Part shown: in pieces, positions 9,382-17,820 of the stretch
Layout of the letters: each line of letters begins with the position of its first letter
Position numbering within the stretch: position 1 is the stretch's first letter
Assembly (NCBI GenBank): GCA_039930045.1
Contig: JBDSQB010000009.1
Location: 88,089-152,088, forward strand
Source of the DNA: Chthoniobacterales bacterium
GTDB taxonomy: Bacteria > Verrucomicrobiota > Verrucomicrobiia > Chthoniobacterales > DASVRZ01
Direction of reading: 5' to 3'
Length of the DNA: 64,000 bases
The notes under the pieces: generated by a model
The model's input: only the letters and a program-made list of their open reading frames with translations
The model's database searches: none
Told to the model about the DNA's origin: nothing
Translations under genes and position numbers: made by a program

Positions 9382-10548
9382 CTAAACGCCCAGTTTCGCG
9401 GCGAGGTCGAGGCGCAGGCCGGAGTCGTGATTCTGCGCCATGCCCCGGGCTTTTTTCACGCTGTCGATGGCGCGGGTGACGGCGCCTTTCCGATTCGCGT
9501 AAAGCAAAGAGGTTTCCTCGGTGATGATCCCGGCCTCGTAGGCGCGCAGGATGGATTGGTCAAAGGTGGTCCAGCCGTAGGTCGCGCTCGCCTCGGTGAT
9601 GGAATAAAAATCGCGCGTCTCGTGCTCACCGAGGGCGATGGCTTCCTTCGTGCGCAGGTTGTTTCCCATGATTTCGAGCAGCAATTGACGTCCGCCGCCG
9701 ACCTTCGGGGCGAGGCGCTGACTGACGACATAGCGCAGTGTGTCGGAGAGCCGCTGGCGCAGATGGGATTCCTCCGCCGTGTCGAAAAGCCCGAGGATGC
9801 GGCTGATGGATTGCCCGGCGTCGATGGTGTGCAGCGTGCTTAAAACGAGATGGCCCGTTTCCGCCGCCGAGAGCGCAGTTTCAATCGTATTGCGGTCGCG
9901 CAACTCGCCGACCAGGATCACTTTTGGTGCCTGGCGCAGGGCGGCCCGCAACCCGACCGTGAACGACTCGAAGTCGATCCCGAGTTCGCGCTGGCTGATG
10001 CTCGATTGCTTGTGCGGATGAACAAATTCGATGGGGTCCTCCAGCGTAACAATGTGCACGGCCTGAGTTTCATTGATCTGGTTGACGACGGCGGCGAGCG
10101 AGGTCGTTTTACCGCTGCCGGTCGCGCCGGTGAAGAGAACTAGGCCCGTTTTCTCGCGGCAAATCTCGTCGAAGATCGGCGGCAAACCCAGCGCGCGAAT
10201 CGTCGGAATATCCATCTGGAGCTTCCGCATAACGATGGAGAGATGGCCCTTTTGCCGAAAAATATTCACACGAAAACGCGCCTCGTCGCCCAGTGAATAG
10301 CTGCAATCGCAGGAGCCGGTGCGGAGGAGTTCGTCGATCAGGCGCTTGTCGTGGCCGATGATATTCAGCGCCAGCGCCTCGGTCTGGTAGGAGGACATCG
10401 AGCGGATTGGCGGCTCGACGTTGATCGATTTCAGCCGTCCGTAGGCCTCGACCTGGAGTGGTCGGCCCACGGTGAAAAGAAAGTCGGAAATGCCCTCATA
10501 GCTTTGGAGCATGGCGCTGAGAATGGCGTCGAGTTCGATTTTGCGCAT
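9382..10548 (-). CDS. PilT/PilU-type twitching ATPase (copy 1)
   Basis: A 388-residue hexameric secretion-type ATPase that powers retraction of type IV pili at the inner membrane. The Walker A motif GATGSGKTTSL is near residue 135, the Asp box VILVGELRDRNT and the His box HLVLSTLHT near 215-235. The N-terminal PAS-like domain (residues 1-100) and C-terminal arms match PilT rather than PilB. It is slightly longer than PilT and sits next to a second pilT, so it could be the PilU-like retraction partner. Function as a pilus motor is supported by family; the assignment to PilU is a guess. Confidence 0.88.
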   Translation of the reverse strand: MRKIELDAILSAMLQSYEGISDFLFTVGRPLQVEAYGRLKSINVEPPIRSMSSYQTEALALNIIGHDKRLIDELLRTGSCDCSYSLGDEARFRVNIFRQKGHLSIVMRKLQMDIPTIRALGLPPIFDEICREKTGLVLFTGATGSGKTTSLAAVVNQINETQAVHIVTLEDPIEFVHPHKQSSISQRELGIDFESFTVGLRAALRQAPKVILVGELRDRNTIETALSAAETGHLVLSTLHTIDAGQSISRILGLFDTAEESHLRQRLSDTLRYVVSQRLAPKVGGGRQLLLEIMGNNLRTKEAIALGEHETRDFYSITEASATYGWTTFDQSILRAYEAGIITEETSLLYANRKGAVTRAIDSVKKARGMAQNHDSGLRLDLAAKLGV

Positions 10549-10584
10549 CGTGAATGAAGGGGAAAGCTAGGGCGGAGTCAGGGT

Positions 10585-11664
10585 CTATTCGTCGAGATCG
10601 TCCGGCGGTGTTTTGAGGAACGCGCGGAATTTTTTGCGGTCGTTGGCCTTGTCGTAGGCCTCTTCGGGAGAGATGCGGCCCATGCGCAGATGCTCGGAAA
10701 TGGCGTCGTCGAGCGGCTGGTTGCCCTTGCGCTTGCCGACTTGCAACATACCGGGAATCTGGTGTGTCTTGGCTTCGCGAATCAAGTTCCCGATGGCCGT
10801 ATCGGCGACGAGAATTTCCAAGGCCGCGACCCGGCCCGGCTTGTCGATGCGGCGGAAAAGATTCTGCGCGACAACGCCACGGAGCGACTCGGAAAGCGTC
10901 GCGCGGACCTGATTTTGCTGGTCCACGGGGAAGACGTCGATGATGCGGTCCACGGTTTTGGCCGCGCTTGAAGTGTGCAAGGTGCCGAAAACCAAGTGAC
11001 CCGTCGCTGCGGCGGTGAGGGCGAGTTCGATCGTTTCCAAGTCGCGCATTTCACCGACGAGAATGATGTCCGGATCTTCGCGCAACGCCCCGCGCAACGC
11101 GGAGGCAAACGACTTCGTGTGGGTGCCGACCTCGCGATGATTCACGAGGCACTGCTGGCTGCGATGGACGAATTCGATGGGGTCTTCCACCGTGATGATG
11201 TGGTCGTGACGATGCAGATTCGCATGATCAATCATGGCCGCGAGGGTTGTCGATTTGCCAGAACCCGTCGGGCCGGTGACCAGGACCAGCCCTTTTTTCA
11301 ACATGGCGAGCCGCTTCAAAACCGGTGGCAATCCGAGATCTTCGCAGGTGAGAACCTTGCTCGGAATGATGCGGAACACGGCGGCGATGCCGTTCTTTTG
11401 ATTGAGAAAGTTCGAGCGATAACGGGCGAAATTCTTGATCTCGTAGCCAAAATCGACGTCCCCAGTTTCCTCGAATTGCTTGATCTTGGCTTCGGGCGCA
11501 ATCTCGTAAACCATCGCTTTGAGGTCGTCATTTTCCAGCTCGGGATAATCAATGCGGACGAGTTCGCCGTGAATGCGCAGCATGGGCGGGTTGCCGGTGG
11601 AAAGATGAAGGTCAGAAGCATTCTGCTCCTTCATCAGCTTAAAAAATGGGTCGAGCTTGGCCAT
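10585..11664 (-). CDS. pilT: Twitching motility ATPase PilT (copy 2)
   Basis: A 359-residue PilT, the standard length. Walker A GPTGSGKSTTLAAM lies near residue 125, the Asp box ILVGEMRDLETIELAL near 195, and the His box HLVFGTLHTSSA near 220. The N-terminal region (MAKLDPFFKLMKEQNASDLHLS) is the canonical SDLH start of the family. It is the first gene of a tandem pair with the other ATPase 36 bases downstream. Retraction of type IV pili drives twitching, DNA uptake and surface sensing. No pilin gene is in the window. Confidence 0.93.
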   Translation of the reverse strand: MAKLDPFFKLMKEQNASDLHLSTGNPPMLRIHGELVRIDYPELENDDLKAMVYEIAPEAKIKQFEETGDVDFGYEIKNFARYRSNFLNQKNGIAAVFRIIPSKVLTCEDLGLPPVLKRLAMLKKGLVLVTGPTGSGKSTTLAAMIDHANLHRHDHIITVEDPIEFVHRSQQCLVNHREVGTHTKSFASALRGALREDPDIILVGEMRDLETIELALTAAATGHLVFGTLHTSSAAKTVDRIIDVFPVDQQNQVRATLSESLRGVVAQNLFRRIDKPGRVAALEILVADTAIGNLIREAKTHQIPGMLQVGKRKGNQPLDDAISEHLRMGRISPEEAYDKANDRKKFRAFLKTPPDDLDE

Positions 11665-11805
11665 GGTGAGGTAAGGTTACCCCACTAGATTAAGCAAACG
11701 GCGTGCTCAACTCGGTGCCACCATCAAAATAAGATGGGAGTTCCAGTCGAATCTGACTCCGCAAATTTGGCTGAATCGACCCCAACTCGACTCAGATTTT
11801 TTTCC

Positions 11806-12513
11806 TTAAAGCGAATCGAGGACGTTGCGAATTTCGCTCAGGAGCCGCTGCTGCGTGTAGGGCTTGGCGACAAATTCCTTCAAACCTTGGGAGAACATCC
11901 GATTTAGCTTGGTTTGGTCCGCAAATCCGCTGCTGAGAATGACCGCAACCGAGGGATTGATTTTTCTCAATTCTTCGAAAACCTGGTCACCGTGCATCCC
12001 TGGCATCGTAAAATCGAGAATCACGAGGTCGATTTTTTCTCGGAGCTTCTTGTAATTGTCGATGGCTTCAAACCCATCCTTGGCCGTGACAACGCGGTAA
12101 CCGTTTTCGGCGAGCATCATTTTGGCGAGCAGCATCACATGGACTTCGTCGTCCACGACCATAATGGTTTCCTTGGTGCCGCCCGGATTGGTGACGCTGA
12201 CGTCGTTGATGAATTCGACGGCTTGCGATTTCAGGCCTTTGAAAGCTAGGCTTTCGTCTGTCTTCTGCGGGGCCATGGCAACTGGCGCAAACGGTTTCTG
12301 CACGGTGTCCTTCGTTCCATCGAGATGAGTCAGCAGGGTGTGCACAGTGCTGGTGGCGCGCTCAACACTGCCCAGGCAGCTCTCCAGATGCTCCCACGTC
12401 GGGCCCTTGGTTTTCGTCGATTCACGAGCGAGATGGACGTAGCCCGAAATCTCCTGCAGGAGGTTGTTCAAGTCATTGGCTGTCGATTTTATCCATCGAT
12501 TATCTTCAGACAT
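11806..12513 (-). CDS. Response regulator with degenerate histidine-kinase H-box
   Basis: A 235-residue protein in two parts. Residues 1-70 resemble the dimerisation H-box of hybrid histidine kinases (usually AHDFNNLL...GY), but the sequence is ANDLNNLLQEISGY, so the phosphorylated His is replaced by Asn and there is no ATPase domain. Residues about 118-235 form a complete receiver: MVVDDE acidic pocket, phosphoacceptor in VILDFTMPGM, and the conserved Lys in VAKPYT. It may dimerise with a real kinase and accept its phosphate. It lies upstream of the pilT pair in the same direction, consistent with a role in pilus control. Confidence 0.7.
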   Translation of the reverse strand: MSEDNRWIKSTANDLNNLLQEISGYVHLARESTKTKGPTWEHLESCLGSVERATSTVHTLLTHLDGTKDTVQKPFAPVAMAPQKTDESLAFKGLKSQAVEFINDVSVTNPGGTKETIMVVDDEVHVMLLAKMMLAENGYRVVTAKDGFEAIDNYKKLREKIDLVILDFTMPGMHGDQVFEELRKINPSVAVILSSGFADQTKLNRMFSQGLKEFVAKPYTQQRLLSEIRNVLDSL

Positions 12514-12524
12514 AAACAGAAAAT

Positions 12525-12548
12525 CAAAAAAACCGGCTCACTGAGCCC
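12525..12548 (-). terminator. Rho-independent terminator
   Basis: On the minus strand a GGGCTCA / TGAGCC hairpin is followed by a run of seven T (12525-12548 region). It sits directly after the tiny ORF at 12554-12649 and before the ATG of the response regulator at 12513, so it separates two transcription units. Confidence 0.6.
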
Positions 12549-12553
12549 GACCT

Positions 12554-12649
12554 TTATTGGGCATTATCGAAATCGTCGTTTTTGCAGGCCCACCACACGC
12601 AGCCGAGAAGAGTGAAAGCAACAATCGTAAAACTACCTAAAGTGAGCAT
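12554..12649 (-). CDS. Tiny membrane protein (31 residues), tentative
   Basis: An ATG at 12649 opens a 31-codon frame: a short hydrophobic helix (TIVAFTLLGCVWWACK) followed by an acidic tail (NDDFDNAQ). A terminator follows 6 bases after its stop. The helix-then-acid layout recalls small CcoS-like or regulatory membrane peptides, but there is no clear ribosome site and no match to a known family that I can assert. It fills an otherwise empty 260-base gap. Treat as a candidate only. Confidence 0.35.
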   Translation of the reverse strand: MLTLGSFTIVAFTLLGCVWWACKNDDFDNAQ

Positions 12650-12775
12650 TAAAAAATGGGTTAAGGGCGATGGACTGTGAGTTGTTTGAGCAGTTATCAG
12701 GTGAAAGGCTGATGGCTATTCTCAGCTATGGCAACCAAAATTGCGGAAATTATGCGGAGTTCCGAGAAATCCGCC

Positions 12776-13777
12776 CTAAGCCCGCCTTTTGGCCGCACGC
12801 ACTACATCGGAGTTTGAGTCGGGGTCGAAAAATTTGCCGAAGTTTCGGAACTTCTCGTAGCGCGCCTGTAGGAGTTGCTCCCTCGGCACTGGGCTCAAGG
12901 CATCGAGCGAGGCCAGCAGCGAGGCTTTTAAAAGCTCCGCCGAAGCCTTCGGATCGTGATGTGCCCCGCCCTCGGGTTCGCGGACCACGCCATCGACAAG
13001 GCCGAGTTCGACCAAGTGAGTGGAGGAAAGTTTCAATGCCTCCGCTGCCTCCGGGGCGAAGCTACGGTGTTTCCACAAAATCGCCGCGCAACCCTCGGGG
13101 CTGATCACGGAATAATAGGCATTTTCCATGATCAAAACGTGATCGGCGACACCAATTCCGAGCGCGCCGCCCGAGCCGCCTTCGCCAATGACTACGGAAA
13201 CAATCGGCACGTTCAGCAGCATCATTTCGCGAATATTTACCGCAATGGATTCCGCAATGTGACGCTCCTCCGCGCCGACGCCGGGATAAGCGCCGGGAGT
13301 GTCGATCAGGGAAACGATCGGGAGCTGAAATTTATCCGCCAGTCGCATCAGCCGCAACGCCTTGCGATAACCCTCGGGATTGGCGCTACCGAAGTTGCGA
13401 TGGACGTTTTCCTTGGTGTTGCGACCTTTTTGATGGCCGATGACGACGCACCTATAATCACCAATCGTCGCCAACCCGCCGGGCATCGCTGGATCGTCGC
13501 CAAAAAGCCGGTCGCCGTGCAACTCGACAAAATCCGTGAAGCATTCCTCCAGATAATTCAGGTAAAAGGGACGCGCCGTGTGCCGGGCGATCTGCACGCG
13601 CTGCCAAGCGGTGAGATTGCTGTAAATCTCCGAGCGAAGCTGGACGATTTTTTTCTCCATGCTCTGCACCTCGGAATCAAGGTCGAAGCTGCTGGCCTTG
13701 GAATGTTTCTTCAGATCCTCGATCTTTTTTTCGAGTTCGACGATCGGCTTTTCAAAATCGAGGGGTTGGACTTTCAT
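12776..13777 (-). CDS. accA: Acetyl-CoA carboxylase carboxyltransferase alpha subunit
   Basis: AccA (333 residues, normal length) forms with AccD the carboxyltransferase that moves CO2 from biotinyl-BCCP to acetyl-CoA, the first committed step of fatty acid synthesis. The N-terminal coiled region (PIVELEKKIEDL), the carboxyltransferase core GRNTKENVHRNFG, the LIDTPGAYPG motif and the GEGGSGGALGIG glycine loop are all present. It lies 5 bases downstream of the LysM protein gene in the same direction. Confidence 0.97.
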   Translation of the reverse strand: MKVQPLDFEKPIVELEKKIEDLKKHSKASSFDLDSEVQSMEKKIVQLRSEIYSNLTAWQRVQIARHTARPFYLNYLEECFTDFVELHGDRLFGDDPAMPGGLATIGDYRCVVIGHQKGRNTKENVHRNFGSANPEGYRKALRLMRLADKFQLPIVSLIDTPGAYPGVGAEERHIAESIAVNIREMMLLNVPIVSVVIGEGGSGGALGIGVADHVLIMENAYYSVISPEGCAAILWKHRSFAPEAAEALKLSSTHLVELGLVDGVVREPEGGAHHDPKASAELLKASLLASLDALSPVPREQLLQARYEKFRNFGKFFDPDSNSDVVRAAKRRA

Positions 13778-13782
13778 GCGTA

Positions 13783-14628
13783 TCAGGGCAAAATCGTAAC
13801 CGGTGTTCCACGATTAACGAGCGCAAAAATTTCCTCCAGATCGCCCGGACTCAACTGCGCCCCAGCGCCCGGCACCTCGACATCCGCCGGACTGCCGTCC
13901 TCGATCACCGACCAGAGGGTTAACCCGTTGCTGGACAACGTGATCCAGCGGCTGCTACCGACGTAATTCTTGTCTCCAAAGGCCACGCGTTTGCCGTCGT
14001 GCCAGGCGATTTTCTCGCTCACGACGATCCCTTCCGCCGACGGATTGGGCGGCAGGCTGGCGACGACGAGCGGGTAATCTTTGAAGAATACGCCGTTGTC
14101 CTTCAGCGTGATCAGTTTGTCCTTGGCCGAGATCTCCAGGCTGAAATTTCCGGTCGGAATGATGAAGCGATCTCCCGGATGAATCAGGAGCCGGTCGATG
14201 TTGTTGGCGCGAATGATGAGGTCGAACGACACCTTGTTTTTCGACGCGATGCGGGCCAGCGAATCACCGGGGACGACGGTGTATTCGGTCTTGTTCGGCC
14301 CCGGTGTGCGCGAGAAAAATTCTTCAATATTCAGATCGCCGAGCATCTTGCGGGCGTCGGAGATTTTATTGGAACTCGGATGGTCGGTGAGAAATTGCTG
14401 CAAGGCGGCGATGGCTTCCGTGCGCGGCTTACCCTTCAAACTCGCGGTCACGGCATCGAAATCGGCCGAAGATCGGTCCGGCGTCGGCGCGGCTTTCGCA
14501 GTGATCGCGGCCTTCGATTTCACGATTTTCTGCGGCTTCAGATAGAGGTTGTAGGCATACCAGGCGGCTCCGCCGAAAATGCCGGCGACGAGGATGAGCA
14601 AGACCAATACTTTGACGATAGTTTTCAT
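13783..14628 (-). CDS. LysM protein with degenerate L,D-transpeptidase domain
   Basis: A 281-residue protein from the ATG at 14628. An N-terminal membrane anchor (about 5-28) is followed by a linker and a LysM peptidoglycan-binding domain (TEYTVVPGDSLARIASKNK, about 128-170). The C-terminal part matches the end of a YkuD-type L,D-transpeptidase, including the closing LEEIFALVNRGTPVTIL, but the segment that should hold the catalytic SHGCxR reads PGAGAQLS, so the Cys and His are missing. I infer a wall-binding, probably non-catalytic pseudoenzyme. It begins 24 bases after the downstream end of the conserved hypothetical gene at 14652 and ends 5 bases before accA. Confidence 0.68.
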   Translation of the reverse strand: MKTIVKVLVLLILVAGIFGGAAWYAYNLYLKPQKIVKSKAAITAKAAPTPDRSSADFDAVTASLKGKPRTEAIAALQQFLTDHPSSNKISDARKMLGDLNIEEFFSRTPGPNKTEYTVVPGDSLARIASKNKVSFDLIIRANNIDRLLIHPGDRFIIPTGNFSLEISAKDKLITLKDNGVFFKDYPLVVASLPPNPSAEGIVVSEKIAWHDGKRVAFGDKNYVGSSRWITLSSNGLTLWSVIEDGSPADVEVPGAGAQLSPGDLEEIFALVNRGTPVTILP

Positions 14629-14651
14629 CGGAGAATACAGAACACGTTGAC

Positions 14652-15173
14652 TTAGAGGAGTTTGCGTCGGCGCAGATCCTTTACGTTGCCCTCCAGCGAT
14701 TGCTGGATGAGGTCCATGGAAAATTTCAAAAGACACACTTCCCAGGCATCGTCCACGCCTTGGATGATCACGCTCACCTCGTCGTTCATGGCGATGCGGG
14801 CGTCGATGGTGTTGATCACGAGTTCCATCGTTTCGTGGGCGGTCGTCTCGGTGATGTCGCGTTTCACGATCTGCATTCCGTAGCGCAGAAACGGCCCCAA
14901 GTCGGGCTGGTGGCGAAGCATTTCGGCAAATTGACCGGCCTTTTCCCCGAATCCCTCCAGTAAAATCCGGGACATTTTTTCCGGGGTCAGCAACTGCGGA
15001 CGCTCGGCTTCGATGCGGCCCTCGCGCACGCGGATTTCGTTGGCCCGATCCATCAATTCCGTAACGAGATAGAATCGAAAAGTGGTGGTTCCAAATGTCT
15101 GGATGGAACGCCGCGGCGGACGAATGACGACCGTATTTTCGATCGCATATTGAAAATCATCCGGGCTGAACAT
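14652..15173 (-). CDS. Conserved-looking hypothetical cytosolic protein
   Basis: A 173-residue protein from the ATG at 15173 (MFSPDDFQYAIENT). It is charged, with several predicted helices (residues about 60-110) and a C-terminal region of short strands; no signal peptide, membrane helix or recognised motif was seen. It sits between the GT-C glycosyltransferase and the LysM gene on the same strand. No function is proposed. Confidence 0.6.
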   Translation of the reverse strand: MFSPDDFQYAIENTVVIRPPRRSIQTFGTTTFRFYLVTELMDRANEIRVREGRIEAERPQLLTPEKMSRILLEGFGEKAGQFAEMLRHQPDLGPFLRYGMQIVKRDITETTAHETMELVINTIDARIAMNDEVSVIIQGVDDAWEVCLLKFSMDLIQQSLEGNVKDLRRRKLL

Positions 15174-15238
15174 GGACGCCGAAGATGCCACGCCGCATCG
15201 GGACGGTCCAATCAAAGTTTCTCCGCCCCAGAGCGGTT

Positions 15239-16909
15239 TCACGGGTCGCCGTCCTCCAATTTGCGAGCGGCGAAGGCGGAGAATCCCCTTTCTGCGGCGC
15301 GAGCCCAAAAGAGGGCGAGCGGCTGCTCCGGCGAGGTGCGGATGAACTGGTGCGGACCAGGGGCGAGTTCCATCGCATTCGTAAAGGGCTGGCCGTCGAG
15401 CGTGCCGGCGACCGGGCCATTTTTTCCGACGATCACGTAGCGCTCGGGCACACCGACCTCGAAGGAATAGTGAGCGGAGGTGGAGTCGGATGCGGTGAGA
15501 TCCTGACCCAAAACGGACGTGCCGCGTCCGATGCGGAGGTAATGTTTTTCCACAAACGCCTCGGCGCGATGGGGCAGGCGGTTGGTGCGGGTCACTGCCG
15601 TCCGAGTGGCGATGAGACGCTCGGGAATGTCGTCTGGCAGATCGCCCGCGATCAATTTCCGGCGCGTCTGCGTTTCGAGACAATAGTAATAAGGACGCCG
15701 CCGGAAGATCGCCTCGCCCTTCGCGTCCATCACGTAGTCGTCGGGCCCGGTGAGTTTGAGCACAATGGCGAGAAACCGCTCGTAGCGACCGGGGTTTGGC
15801 GTGTTGTCGATGGGATCGCGCAGCAACGGCACCAGTAAACCGGCGACGACAGTCAGCCCTGGCAATGGTTGCAGCCAGCGGGGAAACCGGTCGGTCACCC
15901 AGATCAAACCGGGAGCCAGGACCAGCATGAGCATCGGAGTCAACGGGAGGAAATCCTGATTCGTCAGCGGCGTCAGCAAAGACCAGAAACTGACCAGCAG
16001 CCCGCCGTAAATTGCGGTGCCCAAAACGAGAAATGCAGACCGGAAAGCGATGCCTTTTTTTTCGCGATGGAGAAACCATGCTACTAGGACGGCGGCGATC
16101 AGCAAGCCGGGGAAAACCAACATGGTCGGATCGAACTCCGGCACGCTGGCGGCGGACCGCGTGTTGTGATGAAACAGGCAGTAAACCATTTCCCGCAAGC
16201 CGCCGCGCCATTGTATATAGCCGGTGAGTGCCAGCGGAATGATCAGGCTCCCGGCGACGAGCAGGGCAAACTGGCCCGCGATTTTTTTCCACTCGATAGG
16301 ACTGCGGGAGAGCTTTTGCAGCACGAGCCAGAAAGCGGCGGCAAGGGTGAAACTGACGATGAGGAGCGCCGTTTTAATGGAAGTCCCGAGCGTCGCGCCG
16401 AGGAGCAGGCCAGCCAGAAAGAGACGAGTTCCATTCTTATCTGCGGAGAGCAGAACGAGAAGCGTCAGCATCCAGAGCAACGCCCAGAGCACATCGGCCC
16501 GGAACTCCAGTGAGGTAAAGAAAAACGTCGCCTCGCAGGCCGTCAGCAACATCGCCCACCAACCTGTGCGCACGTCGTAAATCCTTCGACCCAAGGCATA
16601 AACGCACCACAAGGTCAGCGCGAAGAGCGGCAATTCCGCGATGCGCATCGCGACTAAAATATCCGCGCGCTCGCCGAGCAAGCTCAGTAACGGCGCATAA
16701 AAAATGTGGAAAAGCGGCGTGTGATTATCAAAAAAATCGCGGTAAGGCAGCAGTCCCCGCGTCCAGCCCCAGACGACGTGCAAATGCTGTGGCTCGTCCG
16801 AATCGATGCGAAACCGGCTGATCGCCCGCCAGCGCCACACCGCCAGAAAAACGAGCAGCGCGACTCCGAACCAAGTCTCCCAGCGGGCCAGATTCCTGAC
16901 CCGGTTCAT
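15239..16909 (-). CDS. GT-C glycosyltransferase (ArnT/PMT-like)
   Basis: A 556-residue integral membrane protein with about ten or more hydrophobic segments and a soluble C-terminal domain. The first loop has the acidic catalytic motif RIDSDEPQHLH (near residue 35), typical of polyprenyl-phosphate-sugar-dependent GT-C enzymes such as ArnT and bacterial protein O-mannosyltransferases. It would move a sugar from an undecaprenyl carrier to lipid or protein in the periplasm. I chose the ATG at 16909, which overlaps the serB stop by 4 bases. A second GT-C protein is encoded at 57.5-59.0 kb. Confidence 0.82.
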   Translation of the reverse strand: MNRVRNLARWETWFGVALLVFLAVWRWRAISRFRIDSDEPQHLHVVWGWTRGLLPYRDFFDNHTPLFHIFYAPLLSLLGERADILVAMRIAELPLFALTLWCVYALGRRIYDVRTGWWAMLLTACEATFFFTSLEFRADVLWALLWMLTLLVLLSADKNGTRLFLAGLLLGATLGTSIKTALLIVSFTLAAAFWLVLQKLSRSPIEWKKIAGQFALLVAGSLIIPLALTGYIQWRGGLREMVYCLFHHNTRSAASVPEFDPTMLVFPGLLIAAVLVAWFLHREKKGIAFRSAFLVLGTAIYGGLLVSFWSLLTPLTNQDFLPLTPMLMLVLAPGLIWVTDRFPRWLQPLPGLTVVAGLLVPLLRDPIDNTPNPGRYERFLAIVLKLTGPDDYVMDAKGEAIFRRRPYYYCLETQTRRKLIAGDLPDDIPERLIATRTAVTRTNRLPHRAEAFVEKHYLRIGRGTSVLGQDLTASDSTSAHYSFEVGVPERYVIVGKNGPVAGTLDGQPFTNAMELAPGPHQFIRTSPEQPLALFWARAAERGFSAFAARKLEDGDP

Positions 16910-17766
16910 TTGGGTGCGATGCCCATGAAATACAGGACGGCGCGCAGATCCGAGTGTTGAATGCGGCATTTCACGGCGGCGTTTACTGCGGGTTTGGCGT
17001 GGTAGGCGATGCCGAGTCCGGCGGTTTGAAGCATGGGTAAATCGTTCGCGCCGTCGCCGATGGCGATGGTTTCCGCGAGAGAAATGCCCATTTGAGTTGC
17101 AGTCGATTCGAGGATGCGTTGCTTCTCCTCACGGCCCCCAACGGGCAGCACAGGCGCGCCGGTGAGCGTGTCGTTTTCAATGATCGGATCGTTGGAAAAA
17201 TCCTCGCCCGCGCCCAATATCTCCCTAACTCGACTCGTGAAAAACTTGAAGCCACCCGAGACGATGATCGTGCGGATCTGGTGCGCGTTCAGCGCCTCGA
17301 ACATCTCCTTCGCGCCCGCCATCCAGCGGATGTTTTCGTAGGCGCGATCCAGGATTCCCGCAGGCTGGCCCGCCAGCAGGGCGACGCGTTCCTGGAGCGA
17401 ACCGGCGAAGTCGATCTCGCCATTCATCGCGCGCGCGGTGATCGCCTTGACTCGCTCGCCGACTCCGCAAAACGCCGCGATGTCGTCGAGAAATTCGTTT
17501 TCCACCAAGGTCGATTCCATGTCGGTGACGAGCAGTTTTTTCATCCGGGTCGCAGCATCCTGCACCGCGTAATCGACCTGTCGCGGCGCGGCCCAATTTG
17601 CCAGTTCCACATCGGAGATCGCCCCGGTAAATGTCACATCGACCGCGCAATCGAGCTGCTGGATTTCCTCCACCTGCACGCTGGTGCGCTCGAGAAGCGC
17701 CTCGACGCTGAGGCGCGTTTCAATCGGCAACCCATCGGTGTTCACAATCGTCAAAATCTGTTTCAT
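16906..17766 (-). CDS. serB: Phosphoserine phosphatase (HAD family)
   Basis: SerB removes phosphate from phosphoserine, the last step of serine synthesis. The 286-residue protein has an N-terminal ACT-like region (residues 1-80) and a HAD core. HAD motif I reads DMESTLVENE near residue 83; the nucleophile is the first Asp, while the second acidic residue is Glu instead of the usual Asp (DMDST). Motif II is IIVSGGF, motif III Lys lies downstream, and motif IV is IGDGANDLPML. The start at 17766 (MKQILTIV) is preferred to the longer frame. The gene ends with a 4-base overlap with the next. Confidence 0.88.
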   Translation of the reverse strand: MKQILTIVNTDGLPIETRLSVEALLERTSVQVEEIQQLDCAVDVTFTGAISDVELANWAAPRQVDYAVQDAATRMKKLLVTDMESTLVENEFLDDIAAFCGVGERVKAITARAMNGEIDFAGSLQERVALLAGQPAGILDRAYENIRWMAGAKEMFEALNAHQIRTIIVSGGFKFFTSRVREILGAGEDFSNDPIIENDTLTGAPVLPVGGREEKQRILESTATQMGISLAETIAIGDGANDLPMLQTAGLGIAYHAKPAVNAAVKCRIQHSDLRAVLYFMGIAPK

Positions 17767-17820
17767 CGAGCCGAGAACATAGGTTTGCAATCGCCCCGGT
17801 GAAAGTCTAAAGCCATAGCC

